Assembly: GCF_003058325.1 (NCBI RefSeq)
Contig: NZ_CP028843.1
Location: 5,613,501 to 5,677,500, forward strand
Direction: 5' to 3'
Source: Methylobacterium currus
GTDB taxonomy: Bacteria; Pseudomonadota; Alphaproteobacteria; Rhizobiales; Beijerinckiaceae
DNA: 64,000 nucleotides
The stretch's first letter is position 1; every line of letters begins with the position of its first letter. Below, piece after piece: positions 41,294 through 49,783 of the stretch. The position numbers and the translations under genes were made by a program. The notes under the pieces were generated by a model. The model was not told the origin of the DNA and ran no database searches. It worked only from the letters and a program-made list of their open reading frames with translations.

Positions 41294-41634
41294 GACCGGG
41301 GGCTCGTCCGCGCCGAGTAGGTGCCGTCGGATTCCGCGGCGAGCGCCACCTGCGCCAGGGTCGCGTCGATCTCCTCCAGCGCCCGCAGGTGCAGGGCGAC
41401 GACCTGCTGGTTGCGGGCGAGCTTGTCGCGCAGGCGCGCGAGGTGGATCGCCACCGTGGCGTCGAGCGCGGCGAGGTCGAGGCCGCGGGTGAGGCGGGTG
41501 AGCTCGAGGAGCCCCTGGCTCTTGCGGCGGGTGAGGCCGTCGAGGTCAGCGGGCGCATGCGCCTCCAGGGCCTCGGTCTCCTCCTCGATCACGGCCTCCA
41601 GCCGCTTGATGCTCGCGAGCAGCATGGCGGTCAC
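41290..41634 (-). CDS. FlgN-like flagellar cluster protein
   Basis: A 114-residue, all-helical, Ala/Leu/Glu-rich cytosolic protein (SIKRLEAVIEEETEALEAHAPADLDGLTRRKSQGLLELTRLTRG) with the size and heptad pattern of FlgN, the export chaperone for hook-associated proteins FlgK and FlgL. The conserved feature of FlgN-type proteins, a central (R/N)RKxxxLLEL helix, is visible. Both ends overlap neighbours by four bases (ATGA at 41290-41293 and 41631-41634), indicating one tightly coupled operon. Identity as FlgN is likely but not certain, as such helical proteins diverge fast. Confidence 0.55.
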   Translation of the reverse strand: MTAMLLASIKRLEAVIEEETEALEAHAPADLDGLTRRKSQGLLELTRLTRGLDLAALDATVAIHLARLRDKLARNQQVVALHLRALEEIDATLAQVALAAESDGTYSARTSPRS

Positions 41635-42104
41635 ACCTTGGCCGCGGGGTTGGCGGCATCCGCCGGTGCGGCGGCCGGGGCGGCCGGATGGGCGGCGTTC
41701 AGCATCCTGGCGATGCCGATGCCGCCGGCCTTGGCGATCTGGGCACCGATCTGCTCGGACAGCATCGACTTCCAGATGCCGCCGGCATTGCCCTTGCCGT
41801 ACACGGTCTCGGACTTCTCCGGCATCATCGCCTCGACGAATTGCTGCAGCACCAGCCCCTCGAACTTCTTGTACGGGTCGCTGCCGGCGCCGGTCATCGC
41901 GGTCTGGTTCTGCAGGGTGAGGAGCGCGCCGCGGGCATCGAGCGGCACGTGGGTCGAGAGCCCGACATCCCGCGCCGCGTCCGCGAAGGCGGTCGCACCG
42001 GCGCTGCCCGGCTGCGACAGCTTGGCGGCGGCCTCCTGGTAGCGCGACGGATCGGCGGCCCGGGCCACGTCGAGCACGATGTCGGAGGGCGGTGTGATGC
42101 TCAT
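41631..42104 (-). CDS. rod-binding protein (FlgJ N-domain/CheL type)
   Basis: The 157-residue protein matches the rod-binding domain at the N-terminus of FlgJ, which scaffolds assembly of the flagellar rod. The core is DPYKKFEGLVLQQFVEAMMPEKSETVYGKGNAGGIWKSMLSEQIGAQIAKAGGIGIARML (about 82-140). The peptidoglycan-hydrolase half of enterobacterial FlgJ is absent, as is normal in alphaproteobacteria, where the gene is also called cheL. An Ala/Pro-rich tail ends the protein. It lies between the FliJ-like gene and the FlgN-like gene in the same operon. Confidence 0.8.
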   Translation of the reverse strand: MSITPPSDIVLDVARAADPSRYQEAAAKLSQPGSAGATAFADAARDVGLSTHVPLDARGALLTLQNQTAMTGAGSDPYKKFEGLVLQQFVEAMMPEKSETVYGKGNAGGIWKSMLSEQIGAQIAKAGGIGIARMLNAAHPAAPAAAPADAANPAAKV

Positions 42105-42156
42105 CGGGGCTTTATTGTCCGGATGGTGTGGTGAACGAGGTCTTAGCGGCCCTGGC

Positions 42157-42582
42157 TTACGGGAGGCTTGCGTCGGGACGGCCGCGTTGGCCCGAGAGCC
42201 TGGCAGCCAGCCCGTCGAGCCGTTCGAGGTCGTCGCGCTTGTCCGACTCGCGGCGGTGATCCTCGGTCCGGCGCTCGGCGAGCGCCTCGGCGCGCTTCTG
42301 GCCGAGGCCCCGCTCGCGCACGGCCGCAGCCTGGGCGGCGGCCTCCGCCTCGATGGCGGTCGCCTGCGTGGCGAGCCCGCGCAGGCGCCTCGCCGTGGCT
42401 TCCAGCAGCATCGGGCCGTGATCGGAGGAGGCCAAAGCCGCGAGCAGCCGGGCCCGGTCGGCCTCGACCTCGGCGGCGCGCGCGCGGGTGGCGGCGAGCG
42501 CGATCTCCGCCGCCTTGCGCATCTGCTCCTGCACGGTGACGAGGCGCTGCGCGCGCTTCAGCCGGTCGCCGGTCGTCGCCAT
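42157..42582 (-). CDS. fliJ: FliJ-like flagellar export coiled-coil protein
   Basis: A 141-residue, highly charged, coiled-coil protein (RLKRAQRLVTVQEQMRKAAEIALAATRARAAEVEADRARLL) of the size of FliJ, the central stalk of the flagellar export ATPase that links FliI with FlhA. Sequence identity to FliJ is low, as always for this family. Its ATG overlaps the fliR stop by one base (TGATG). Position directly after flhA and fliR and in the same cluster as fliI supports the call. Confidence 0.65.
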   Translation of the reverse strand: MATTGDRLKRAQRLVTVQEQMRKAAEIALAATRARAAEVEADRARLLAALASSDHGPMLLEATARRLRGLATQATAIEAEAAAQAAAVRERGLGQKRAEALAERRTEDHRRESDKRDDLERLDGLAARLSGQRGRPDASLP

Positions 42583-43337
42583 CAGCCGCGCTGCAGCCAG
42601 GCCGCGTAGCCGAGGAGGAACTGTGTCATGAACTCGCCCGCGAGATAGTAGAGCATGAGGAGACCGCCGAACATCACGAACGGCGTGGCGACGAAGTAGA
42701 CGGGAATCGTCGGCGTCAGCTTGTTCACGAAGCCCGCCGCCAGGTTGACCATGATGGCGTAGATGAGGAACGGCGCGACGATGCGTAAGCCCAGCATGAA
42801 GGCGCTCGCGACCTGGTCGACGATCCGGGTCAGCATCAGCTGGCTGCCGAGCCCTTCGCCGGGCGGGATGCGGGCGTAGGATTCGACGAGGCCGCGAAAC
42901 AGCTCCCAGTGCAGGTCGGCGGCGAAGAGGAGCGCGGTCGCGGTGAGCAGGATCAGCCCCTCCACCGCCGGCACCGGATCGATGCCCTCGACCGGCGAGC
43001 CCGGCATGCCGCCGAAACCCACCATGGTCGAGGCCGCGTTCATCACCGTCTCGAGCACCAGGATGAAGACCCGGCCGAGAAAGCCGATCATCAGCCCGGT
43101 CAGGGTCTCGGTGACGATCCAGGCCAGCGTCTGCATCGGGACCTGGCCGGAGAGACGCGGCTCGAATTGCGGCACGATGAGGGGGGCGATGGCGAGCGAG
43201 ACGGCCCCGGCGATGAGAAGCCGCACCTGCTGCGGCACCCGCGGGCTGGAGAAGCCCGGCACGACGAGCAGGCAGCCGCCGACCCGGCAGAAGATCAGGA
43301 AGACGGCGAGAAAGCTGTCCGGCCCGATCTTCGTCAC
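42582..43337 (-). CDS. fliR: flagellar export gate protein FliR
   Basis: A 251-residue membrane protein with six helices: [62 protein letters not shown], and later [57 protein letters not shown], the last being the most conserved FliR region. FliR joins FliP and FliQ in the export gate of the flagellar type III apparatus. The GTG at 43337 overlaps the flhA stop (GTGA). The frame stays open upstream through flhA, but that part is out-of-frame shadow, not a fusion. Confidence 0.9.
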   Translation of the reverse strand: MTKIGPDSFLAVFLIFCRVGGCLLVVPGFSSPRVPQQVRLLIAGAVSLAIAPLIVPQFEPRLSGQVPMQTLAWIVTETLTGLMIGFLGRVFILVLETVMNAASTMVGFGGMPGSPVEGIDPVPAVEGLILLTATALLFAADLHWELFRGLVESYARIPPGEGLGSQLMLTRIVDQVASAFMLGLRIVAPFLIYAIMVNLAAGFVNKLTPTIPVYFVATPFVMFGGLLMLYYLAGEFMTQFLLGYAAWLQRG

Positions 43338-45421
43338 GAGATGGTGCCCAGGGACTTGATCTCGACGCCGCGGGCGATCTCGAGATGCGAGAGCACCGGC
43401 AGGGTCGGGAAGATCCGCTCGATGATCATCCGCACATAGGGCCGGGCGTCCGGCGCGGTGACGAGGGCGAAGCCGTGCACCTCCCGCATCCGGGCGCGGA
43501 TCGCCTCCGCGGCCTCGGTGCCGAACTGCTCGACGAGGCGCGGGTCGATGTCGAACTCCACCACCTCGCCCTTGGCGTCGCGCTTCAGGCTCTGATGGAA
43601 CGACAGGTCCCAGCTCGCGCCGAGGCGCAGCACGCTGAGCACGCCGTTCTCGGCGAGGTCGCCGCAGATCTGCTGCGCCATGCGCATCCGCACGTGCTCG
43701 GCGATCTGCTCGGCCCGGCGCGCATGCGGGGTGATCTCGGCCACCGCTTCCAGGATCAGGTGCAGGTTGCGGATCGAGACCCGTTCGGCGAGAAGCAGTT
43801 TCAGCACCGCCTGGAGGCCGGAATAGGAAATCTGCGACGGGCAGATCTCGTCGAGCAGGCGCTTGTACTCGGGGTCGAGCCGGTCGAGCAGGCCGCGCAT
43901 GTCCTTGTAGGAGAGGAATTGCGGCAGGTTGTTGCGGATCACCTCGGAGAGATGGGTGAGCAGCACCGAGGCGCCGTCGATCGGCTCGAATCCGCCGCGG
44001 CGGACCTCGCCGGCATAGGCATCCATCACCCAGAGCGCCTTCAGGCCGAAGGCCGGCTCGCGCACCTCGTCGCTCGGCACGTCGGGCTTCGGCCCGTCGC
44101 CGACCACCACCAGCATCTCGCCGGGGCGGATCTCCTGGCTCGCCGCCACGGTGCCGTGGATCAGGATCTGATAGCTCTTCGGCGGCAGGGCGAGGTTGTC
44201 GGTGACCTTGATGTCCGGCACCACGAAGCCGTACTGGCGGGCGAACTTGCGCCGCATCTTGGCGACGCGGTGGCTCAGCTCGGCCTGCGAGGCCTGGATC
44301 TGCGAGGCGGCCTGGCGGCCGAGGCTGAGTTCGATCTCCGGGGTCCTGAGCGAGTCCTTGACCGAATCCTTCTCCTTCGCCTCGGCCTGCTTCACCGCCT
44401 CCTCGGCCTTGGCCTTGGCGTCCGCGGCGGCCGCCTGGGCCTGGAGGCGCTTCGGGATCGTGCGCGCGACGAAGAACAGGAGGCCGCTCAAGGCCGTGAA
44501 GGGCAGAAAGGGCAGACCCGGCACCAGGGCGAACACCCCCATCATCGCCGCCGCGACGAGGAGCGCCCGCGGATAGGCGCCGAGCTGGCCGATCACCGCC
44601 TGCTCGGCGGTGCCCCGCGTGCCGCCCTTCGAGACGAGGAGGCCGGCCGCGAGCGAGACGATCAGGGCCGGGATCTGCGAAACCAGGCCGTCGCCGACCG
44701 AGAGCTTGGTGAAGATGTCGGCGGCGGTGCCGAGCGGCAGGCCGTGCCGCGTCGTCCCGATGATGATGCCGCCGAAGACGTTGACCGCGATGATGATGAG
44801 CGAGGCCACCGCCTCGCCGCGCACGAACTTCGAGGCGCCGTCCATCGAGCCGAAGAAGGCGCTCTCCTCCTCCAGCTCCCGGCGCCGGCGCTGCGCCTCC
44901 TTGTCGTCGATCAGCCCGGCATTGAGATCGGCGTCGATCGCCATCTGCTTGCCGGGGATCGCGTCGAGGGTGAAGCGGGCGCCGACCTCGGCGATGCGGG
45001 TCGCGCCCTTGGTGATGACCAGGAAGTTGACCGTGATCAGGATCAGGAACACCACGATCCCGATCACGAAGTCGCCGCTCATCACGAACTGCGAGAAGCC
45101 CTGGATGACGTGGCCGGCGGCGTCCACGCCCTTCTGGCCGTTGGCCAGAATCAGCCGCGTCGTGGCGATGCCGAGCGCCAGCCGCAGGAGCGTGGCGATC
45201 AGCAGAACGGTCGGGAAGGATGAGAATTCGAGCGGCTTCTGGATCCAGAGCGCCACCATCAGGATCAGCACCGACAGGGCGATCGAGAAGGCGAGCCCGA
45301 CATCGATGAGCACTGCCGGCACCGGCAGGAACAGCACCGCCAGGATCGCCACGATGCCGGCCGCGAAGCCGAAATCCCGCCGCGACTTGCGCTCGACTGT
45401 CAGCGCCGCGCCCACCGCCAT
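43334..45421 (-). CDS. flhA: flagellar export gate protein FlhA
   Basis: The 695-residue protein has eight N-terminal helices (about 15-320), the FHIPEP-region motif [24 protein letters not shown] between helices, and a large cytoplasmic domain (about 360-695) that docks export chaperones and FliI/FliJ. The length is normal. It forms the nonameric ring of the export gate. The ATG at 45421 follows fliQ by 73 bases, and fliR is coupled by a four-base overlap. The gene is co-directional with the whole cluster. Confidence 0.96.
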   Translation of the reverse strand: MAVGAALTVERKSRRDFGFAAGIVAILAVLFLPVPAVLIDVGLAFSIALSVLILMVALWIQKPLEFSSFPTVLLIATLLRLALGIATTRLILANGQKGVDAAGHVIQGFSQFVMSGDFVIGIVVFLILITVNFLVITKGATRIAEVGARFTLDAIPGKQMAIDADLNAGLIDDKEAQRRRRELEEESAFFGSMDGASKFVRGEAVASLIIIAVNVFGGIIIGTTRHGLPLGTAADIFTKLSVGDGLVSQIPALIVSLAAGLLVSKGGTRGTAEQAVIGQLGAYPRALLVAAAMMGVFALVPGLPFLPFTALSGLLFFVARTIPKRLQAQAAAADAKAKAEEAVKQAEAKEKDSVKDSLRTPEIELSLGRQAASQIQASQAELSHRVAKMRRKFARQYGFVVPDIKVTDNLALPPKSYQILIHGTVAASQEIRPGEMLVVVGDGPKPDVPSDEVREPAFGLKALWVMDAYAGEVRRGGFEPIDGASVLLTHLSEVIRNNLPQFLSYKDMRGLLDRLDPEYKRLLDEICPSQISYSGLQAVLKLLLAERVSIRNLHLILEAVAEITPHARRAEQIAEHVRMRMAQQICGDLAENGVLSVLRLGASWDLSFHQSLKRDAKGEVVEFDIDPRLVEQFGTEAAEAIRARMREVHGFALVTAPDARPYVRMIIERIFPTLPVLSHLEIARGVEIKSLGTIS

Positions 45422-45494
45422 GATCCCACCACCCTCCGCGAAGGATTTTCGCAGAAGGGTGTGCCACGGCTAGCTTGCGCGGGGGTTGGGGGCC

Positions 45495-45761
45495 TCAGAA
45501 CCCCGTCGCGATCCGCCCGTAGGCGGCCTCCGCGAAGGCGTGGATCTGCCCGCCGATGAAGGTGCCGGTAACGAGGAGGACGAGCAGGATCACCACGATC
45601 TTCGGCACGAAGGTCAGGGTGACCTCCTGGATCTGGGTGAGGGCCTGCAACAGCGCCACCGCGATGCCGACCAGCATCGCGGCGCCGACCGCCGGGCCCG
45701 CGGCGACGATCACGGTCCAGATCGCGGCGCGGACGAGCTCGAGGGCGTCGACCTCGTTCAT
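45495..45761 (-). CDS. fliQ: flagellar export gate protein FliQ
   Basis: This 88-residue protein has two membrane helices (about 13-38 and 50-73) with the family sequence ALELVRAAIWTVIVAAGP and LLQALTQIQEVTLTFVPKIVVILLVLL. FliQ packs around FliP and FliR in the export gate. Length is exactly that of the family. It lies between flgD and flhA. Confidence 0.94.
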   Translation of the reverse strand: MNEVDALELVRAAIWTVIVAAGPAVGAAMLVGIAVALLQALTQIQEVTLTFVPKIVVILLVLLVTGTFIGGQIHAFAEAAYGRIATGF

Positions 45762-45805
45762 GATGGTCTCCTGGGAGGCTCCCGGAGGGCTTCCGGAAGG
45801 CCGTC

Positions 45806-46240
45806 CTATTGTATCACGACGCCGGAGGTCAGCAGCACGTCCTGGCCGCTGGTCAGGCGCGCCAGCGCCCCGTCGCTCGTCACCCGCACGGACTGGACGG
45901 TGCCGGTCTGGGTCCCGTCGGCCGAGGTCAGGGTGCGGCCGATCACCGTGTCGGCCTGGTCGAGGAAGCTCGAGGCGAGCAGCGAGTCGAGCTTCGTGTT
46001 GGTCTTCGTCGCCTGCTCGACCTGCGAGAAGGTGGCGAGCTGGCCGACATACTCGGTCGAGTCCATCGGCTTCGTCGGATCCTGGTTCTTGAGCTGCGCC
46101 ATCAGCAGCGTCAGGAAGGTGTCCGAGTTCAGCTTGGCGGCGAACGAGCTGCTGGCCTTGGCGGCGGCCGCGGTCGCGGAGGTGCCAGTCGCGGATGTGC
46201 CCGTGGCGGCGGTGGCGCTGGGGGTGCTGTCGACGGTCAT
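45806..46240 (-). CDS. flgD: flagellar hook assembly protein FlgD
   Basis: A 144-residue hook-cap protein. The N-terminal signature is FLTLLMAQLKNQDPTKPMDSTEYVGQLATFSQVEQATKTNTKLDSL (about 42-87), preceded by a Thr/Ser/Ala-rich low-complexity segment used for export. The C-terminal part is short (the tandem Tudor/Fn3 domain of enteric FlgD is reduced to about 50 residues), as in other Rhizobiales. Its ATG abuts the flbT stop codon, so it is coupled to flbT. Confidence 0.87.
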   Translation of the reverse strand: MTVDSTPSATAATGTSATGTSATAAAAKASSSFAAKLNSDTFLTLLMAQLKNQDPTKPMDSTEYVGQLATFSQVEQATKTNTKLDSLLASSFLDQADTVIGRTLTSADGTQTGTVQSVRVTSDGALARLTSGQDVLLTSGVVIQ

Positions 46241-46780
46241 TCAGGCCTCCGGGTCTCGGGCGGGCAGGGCAGGGGAAGCGGGACGGCGGGGCGCGGCCGG
46301 GGGCCGCACGGCCGCGCGCTCGCGGGGCCGCTCGGGGCCGCGGTTGCGGCGGGCAAGCGCGCTCAGGCCCGGGCTCGGCGCCGGCACGGCGAGCGCCTCC
46401 CCGTCGGCCATCAGGGCGGCCTCGAGGGGATAGAGCCCGCGGATCAGCTTCAGGGCGTCGAACAGGCGTCCGCCCTCGACCAGGGCGTGGGCGGCGGCGA
46501 GCCCGTCGCGCAGGACCGGCTCGCCGGTCGTTACCAGCAGGCCGTCGCGGATGCCGTCGTAAATCGCCCGCGCCGCCGCAGCCTGGCCGGGATCGATCAG
46601 CATGGTCTGGGCGGCGAAGTAGAGCTGGCGGAGCGGCGTCGTCGCGTCCTCGGCCTGCATCACGTGGCTCTCGAGCAGGAAGGTCGCATCGTTCATGAGC
46701 TCGATCGCGACCTTCCGGTCGACCCGCAGCACGGCGCCGTTGATGTAGATCCGCTCCCCGGCGCGCAGCGACAGGCGCAT
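46241..46780 (-). CDS. flbT: flagellar biosynthesis repressor FlbT
   Basis: The 179-residue product starts MRLSLRAGERIYINGAVLRVDRKVAIELMNDATFLLESHVM, a clear FlbT signature, with YFAAQTMLIDP downstream. FlbT controls flagellin mRNA stability or translation post-transcriptionally in alphaproteobacteria, opposed by FlaF. The family core ends near residue 130; the remaining 45 residues are an Arg/Pro/Ala-rich extension (RRNRGPERPRERAAVRPPAAPRR) that is probably disordered and may bind RNA. I use ATG 46780, 8 bases after the flaF stop. Confidence 0.9.
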   Translation of the reverse strand: MRLSLRAGERIYINGAVLRVDRKVAIELMNDATFLLESHVMQAEDATTPLRQLYFAAQTMLIDPGQAAAARAIYDGIRDGLLVTTGEPVLRDGLAAAHALVEGGRLFDALKLIRGLYPLEAALMADGEALAVPAPSPGLSALARRNRGPERPRERAAVRPPAAPRRPASPALPARDPEA

Positions 46781-46788
46781 GACGCGGC

Positions 46789-47136
46789 TCACTTGAGCCC
46801 GTCGCGGATCGAGGTGTTCACCTCGATCAGCGCGGCGAGGCTGCGCTCGGGCGAACGCAGGACGGCGCCCGCCTCCTGCATGGTCCAGGCGCCGATCGAT
46901 ACGAGATCGTCGCGTAGGGCGGGCGGCAGGGCGTTGTCGGGTGCCAGAAGGTCGGCGATCAGGACATTCCACAGATCCTGCACGAAACCGACGGCGGCGG
47001 TCCGCTCCGGCCCGCCGAGGCCACGGGCCTCGACGTCGCGCAGGAGGCCGAGCGCCCGGTCGAAGGCGGCGCGCTCGCGCTCGCGGCCGACCTCCGGGGC
47101 GTCCTCCAGGATCTCGGAATAGGTAAAGCGATACAT
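46789..47136 (-). CDS. flaF: flagellar biosynthesis regulator FlaF
   Basis: The 115-residue helical protein has FlaF features: YSEILEDAPEVGRERERAAFDRALGLL, AVGFVQDLWNVLIADLLAPDNALPPALRDDLVSIGAWTMQ near the middle, and a C-terminal basic helix. FlaF is required for flagellin synthesis and secretion in alphaproteobacteria and acts with FlbT. The gene is immediately upstream of flbT and downstream of flgL. No flagellin gene is present in the window. Confidence 0.9.
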   Translation of the reverse strand: MYRFTYSEILEDAPEVGRERERAAFDRALGLLRDVEARGLGGPERTAAVGFVQDLWNVLIADLLAPDNALPPALRDDLVSIGAWTMQEAGAVLRSPERSLAALIEVNTSIRDGLK

Positions 47137-47208
47137 CGGGCCGATGCCTCGTCGGTCTGGTGTCGTGCGCGTCTGCGCGGGTCGCGTGAGCCGGCGGGTC
47201 GCCCGGCG

Positions 47209-48249
47209 CTACGAGACGTATTTCAGGAGCGACAGCTCCTGGAGCTGCGCGGTCAGCGAGTAGGACATCTGGAGCTGGGTCCTCGCGGCGGAGAGCCGGG
47301 CCTGCGCCTCGGTCGGGTCGACGGCTTCGAGGCGGGAAATATCCGTCTTGATGAGGTTGGTTTGCGCGTCGAGCCGGGTATTGGCATCGGTGATCCGCGA
47401 CTGGCTGCGGCCGAGATCGGCCTGGATCGAGACCAGCCCGGCGCTGGCCTTGCTGAGCAGGCTCGTCGCCCGGTCGGAGACGACGGTCTGGGCATCGGCC
47501 GACAGGCCGGTGAGGCCCAGCCCCGACACGATCGCCGCCTCGGCGAGCTGGCGGAACGCGGTCTCGTTGGCGCTGACCGAGGTGGTCACCGTCTCGCCGA
47601 GGGAGATCTGGCTGGTCACGGCGGTGGTCGAGGCCTGCGACCAGGTCTTGCTCCAGGCCGCATCGGTGAACTGGCCCGCGATCGTCGTCTCGAGAAACTT
47701 CTTGACGTCCGCCGCCGTCAGGGTCGCCGCGCGGGGATCGCTCGGCGCGAAGTTGAAGGTGTCCACGAACGCCTTGGCTGCGGCGGCCTGGGCGTCGGCC
47801 ACCGCCCCGTCGCGGATCGGGCCGGCGCCCGTATTGATGCCGGCGAACAGCGCCTGCCCGCTCGCGGAGGAGTTGAGGAGGTTGGTCAGCGAGGCGAGGG
47901 TGTCATTCGCCGAGGCCGCCATCGTGGCCACGCGCTTGGCCACCGGCAGCGCGGTCAGGTTCGCGAATTGCGCATCGGCGGATTTCTGCAACTGCTGCAG
48001 TACGTTCTGGCTCATGCTGAGGCGAAAGGCGGTGAGGCTGTTGCTGTCCTTGAGGGCAGCGATCTCCGCTGCGCTCTGACGCAGCGAGAGGCTGCGGCTC
48101 ACCTGGGCGCCGAGGGTGAGGCCGACATCCGCGTAGCGTCCGCCGGCGATTTCCTGGGTGGCGTCCGCGATCTCGCCCTGGAGCCGGGCCGAGGCGCTGC
48201 GCGGGGTGTTCCACAGGCTGAGGCTGGAGATGTAGCTCGTGGTCATCAT
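47209..48249 (-). CDS. flgL: flagellar hook-associated protein FlgL
   Basis: The 346-residue protein is flagellin-like: N-terminal coiled coil (TSYISSLSLWNTPRSASARLQGEIADATQEIAGGRYADVGLTLGAQ), variable middle, and C-terminal coil (SRLEAVDPTEAQARLSAARTQLQMSYSLTAQLQELSLLKYV). It forms the second hook-filament junction layer (HAP3). Two adjacent ATG codons at 48249 and 48246 are possible starts; a longer frame to 48297 is unlikely. It lies 44 bases after flgK. Confidence 0.9.
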   Translation of the reverse strand: MMTTSYISSLSLWNTPRSASARLQGEIADATQEIAGGRYADVGLTLGAQVSRSLSLRQSAAEIAALKDSNSLTAFRLSMSQNVLQQLQKSADAQFANLTALPVAKRVATMAASANDTLASLTNLLNSSASGQALFAGINTGAGPIRDGAVADAQAAAAKAFVDTFNFAPSDPRAATLTAADVKKFLETTIAGQFTDAAWSKTWSQASTTAVTSQISLGETVTTSVSANETAFRQLAEAAIVSGLGLTGLSADAQTVVSDRATSLLSKASAGLVSIQADLGRSQSRITDANTRLDAQTNLIKTDISRLEAVDPTEAQARLSAARTQLQMSYSLTAQLQELSLLKYVS

Positions 48250-48293
48250 GACTGGCGGGGCTCTGTCTCTTACGGGGGATCGCCGGGAACGCC

Positions 48294-49763
48294 TCACCGG
48301 ATCGCGGTCAGGAGGTTTTGCAGCAGGCCGTCCACCATGGTCAGGATCTTGGCCGAGGCCGTGTAGGAGCGCTCGAGCTGCAGCATTAGGGCTGTCTCGT
48401 CGTCCCCGTTGACGCCGGCGGCGTTCGACAGGGCGTCGGTGGCCCGGCTGAGCAGGGTCTTCTGGTAGTCGGCGTCGCTCGACGCGGTCTTGCGGGTCGC
48501 TTCGAGCCAGCCGGCGGAATCGGCCGCGAAGCCCGCGAGCGTCGTGGTCTCGTTCAGCGGCGGGCCGGGGGTGAAGCTGCGCGCCGTCGCGAGCCCGCCG
48601 ACCAGCCCGCGCAGGCGCCCGGCATAGGCCGCATCCTTCCCCGGATTCGCCCCGTAGTCGCTGCCGTTCATGCCGCCGTCGCGCAAGGCAGTGACGGTGC
48701 CGCCGGCCTTCGGATCGGCGGCGGCGTTCAGCGCGATCCGGCTGGCGAGCCCCGCGGCGGAGATCGGCACGGCATTGCCGCTGCCTCTGCCCGCCGTGAA
48801 CAGGCCGGCTTTCGGCCCTTCGTAATTCGGGTCGGTGCTGCTGCGGGTGTCGGCCTCCTGGAAGGTAGTGATCAGGGCGCCGGCGATCGCGTCGAGCTGG
48901 TTCTCGTAGGTGACCGCGCTCTCGTCGCGGAGGGACGCAAGGCCGGCGAGCCGCCCGCTCGCGAGCCGCATCGGCGAGGCGGCGCCCGTGACCGGCACCC
49001 CGTCGACGATCACGGCCGCGCCCACCGTGCCCGCCGAGAAGGCCGTCGTCGGCGTGAAGCTCACCGTCCGGATGCCCCGGTCGAACAGCGGCACCCCACT
49101 GTCGGTCGTGATCGCCATGTCGCCGCCGGCGCGATCGGAGACGGAGATGCCGATCTCCTGCGAGAGCTGCGACAGGATGTGGTCGCGGCTGTCGAGGCTG
49201 TCGCTGACGTCCTGGCCGCTCGCCGTGCCGCGCATCACCGCCCGGTTGGCCTGCTCGAACTGGCCGAGCAGGTCGTTGATCCGGGCGACCGAGTCCGCCA
49301 TGTCCTGGTCGGCCCGGGCGCGGGCATCGTGCACCGCCGACGCGGCGCTGTCGAGGCTGGTGGCGAGGTCGCGGGCGCTCTCGACCGCCGTCCGGGCCAG
49401 GCCGGCATCGTCCGGGCGGTTGGCGGCGGCCTGGAGCGCCGCGTTGAGGGTGCCGAGCCGTGCGGCCGGCGATCCCGCATCGCTGGTGTCGCCCACCGTC
49501 CGCGACAGGGCGGTGAGGCCGTCGAGCAGGGCCTGTCCCTCGGCGGCGGCCGAGCTCGCCGAGAGCTTGCGCGTGAACAGGGCCGCGTCGCTCGCGCGGG
49601 TCACGACGACCGTGGTCCCGCCCGCGCCGCTCACCAGGCTGACGACCTTGCGCGAGTAGTTGGGGTCGTTGGCCCCCGCGATGTTGCGGGTGGAGGCGGC
49701 GATCTGGCTCGATGTCGCGAGGAGCGCCGAGCGTGCCGAATTGAGCGCGAGCGAGAGGCCCAT
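48294..49763 (-). CDS. flgK: flagellar hook-associated protein FlgK
   Basis: A 489-residue first junction protein (HAP1). N-terminal segment GLSLALNSARSALLATSSQIAASTRNIAGANDPNYSRKV is the rod/hook-type motif with the ANxxxPxYxR core, and the C-terminal SDADYQKTLLSRATDALSNAAGVNGDDETALMLQLERSYTASAKILTMVDGLLQNLLTAIR closes the coiled coil. The middle carries variable outer domains. It starts at ATG 49763, 20 bases after flgE. Substrate of the FlgN-like chaperone, by inference. Confidence 0.93.
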   Translation of the reverse strand: MGLSLALNSARSALLATSSQIAASTRNIAGANDPNYSRKVVSLVSGAGGTTVVVTRASDAALFTRKLSASSAAAEGQALLDGLTALSRTVGDTSDAGSPAARLGTLNAALQAAANRPDDAGLARTAVESARDLATSLDSAASAVHDARARADQDMADSVARINDLLGQFEQANRAVMRGTASGQDVSDSLDSRDHILSQLSQEIGISVSDRAGGDMAITTDSGVPLFDRGIRTVSFTPTTAFSAGTVGAAVIVDGVPVTGAASPMRLASGRLAGLASLRDESAVTYENQLDAIAGALITTFQEADTRSSTDPNYEGPKAGLFTAGRGSGNAVPISAAGLASRIALNAAADPKAGGTVTALRDGGMNGSDYGANPGKDAAYAGRLRGLVGGLATARSFTPGPPLNETTTLAGFAADSAGWLEATRKTASSDADYQKTLLSRATDALSNAAGVNGDDETALMLQLERSYTASAKILTMVDGLLQNLLTAIR

Positions 49764-49783
49764 CTGTCAGCTCCGGTTGGCCG

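Noticed and set aside
42582..45467. Apparent 961-residue protein that would fuse an unknown domain to FliR
   Set aside because: The upstream part is the out-of-frame shadow of flhA. FliR begins at GTG 43337 overlapping the flhA stop.
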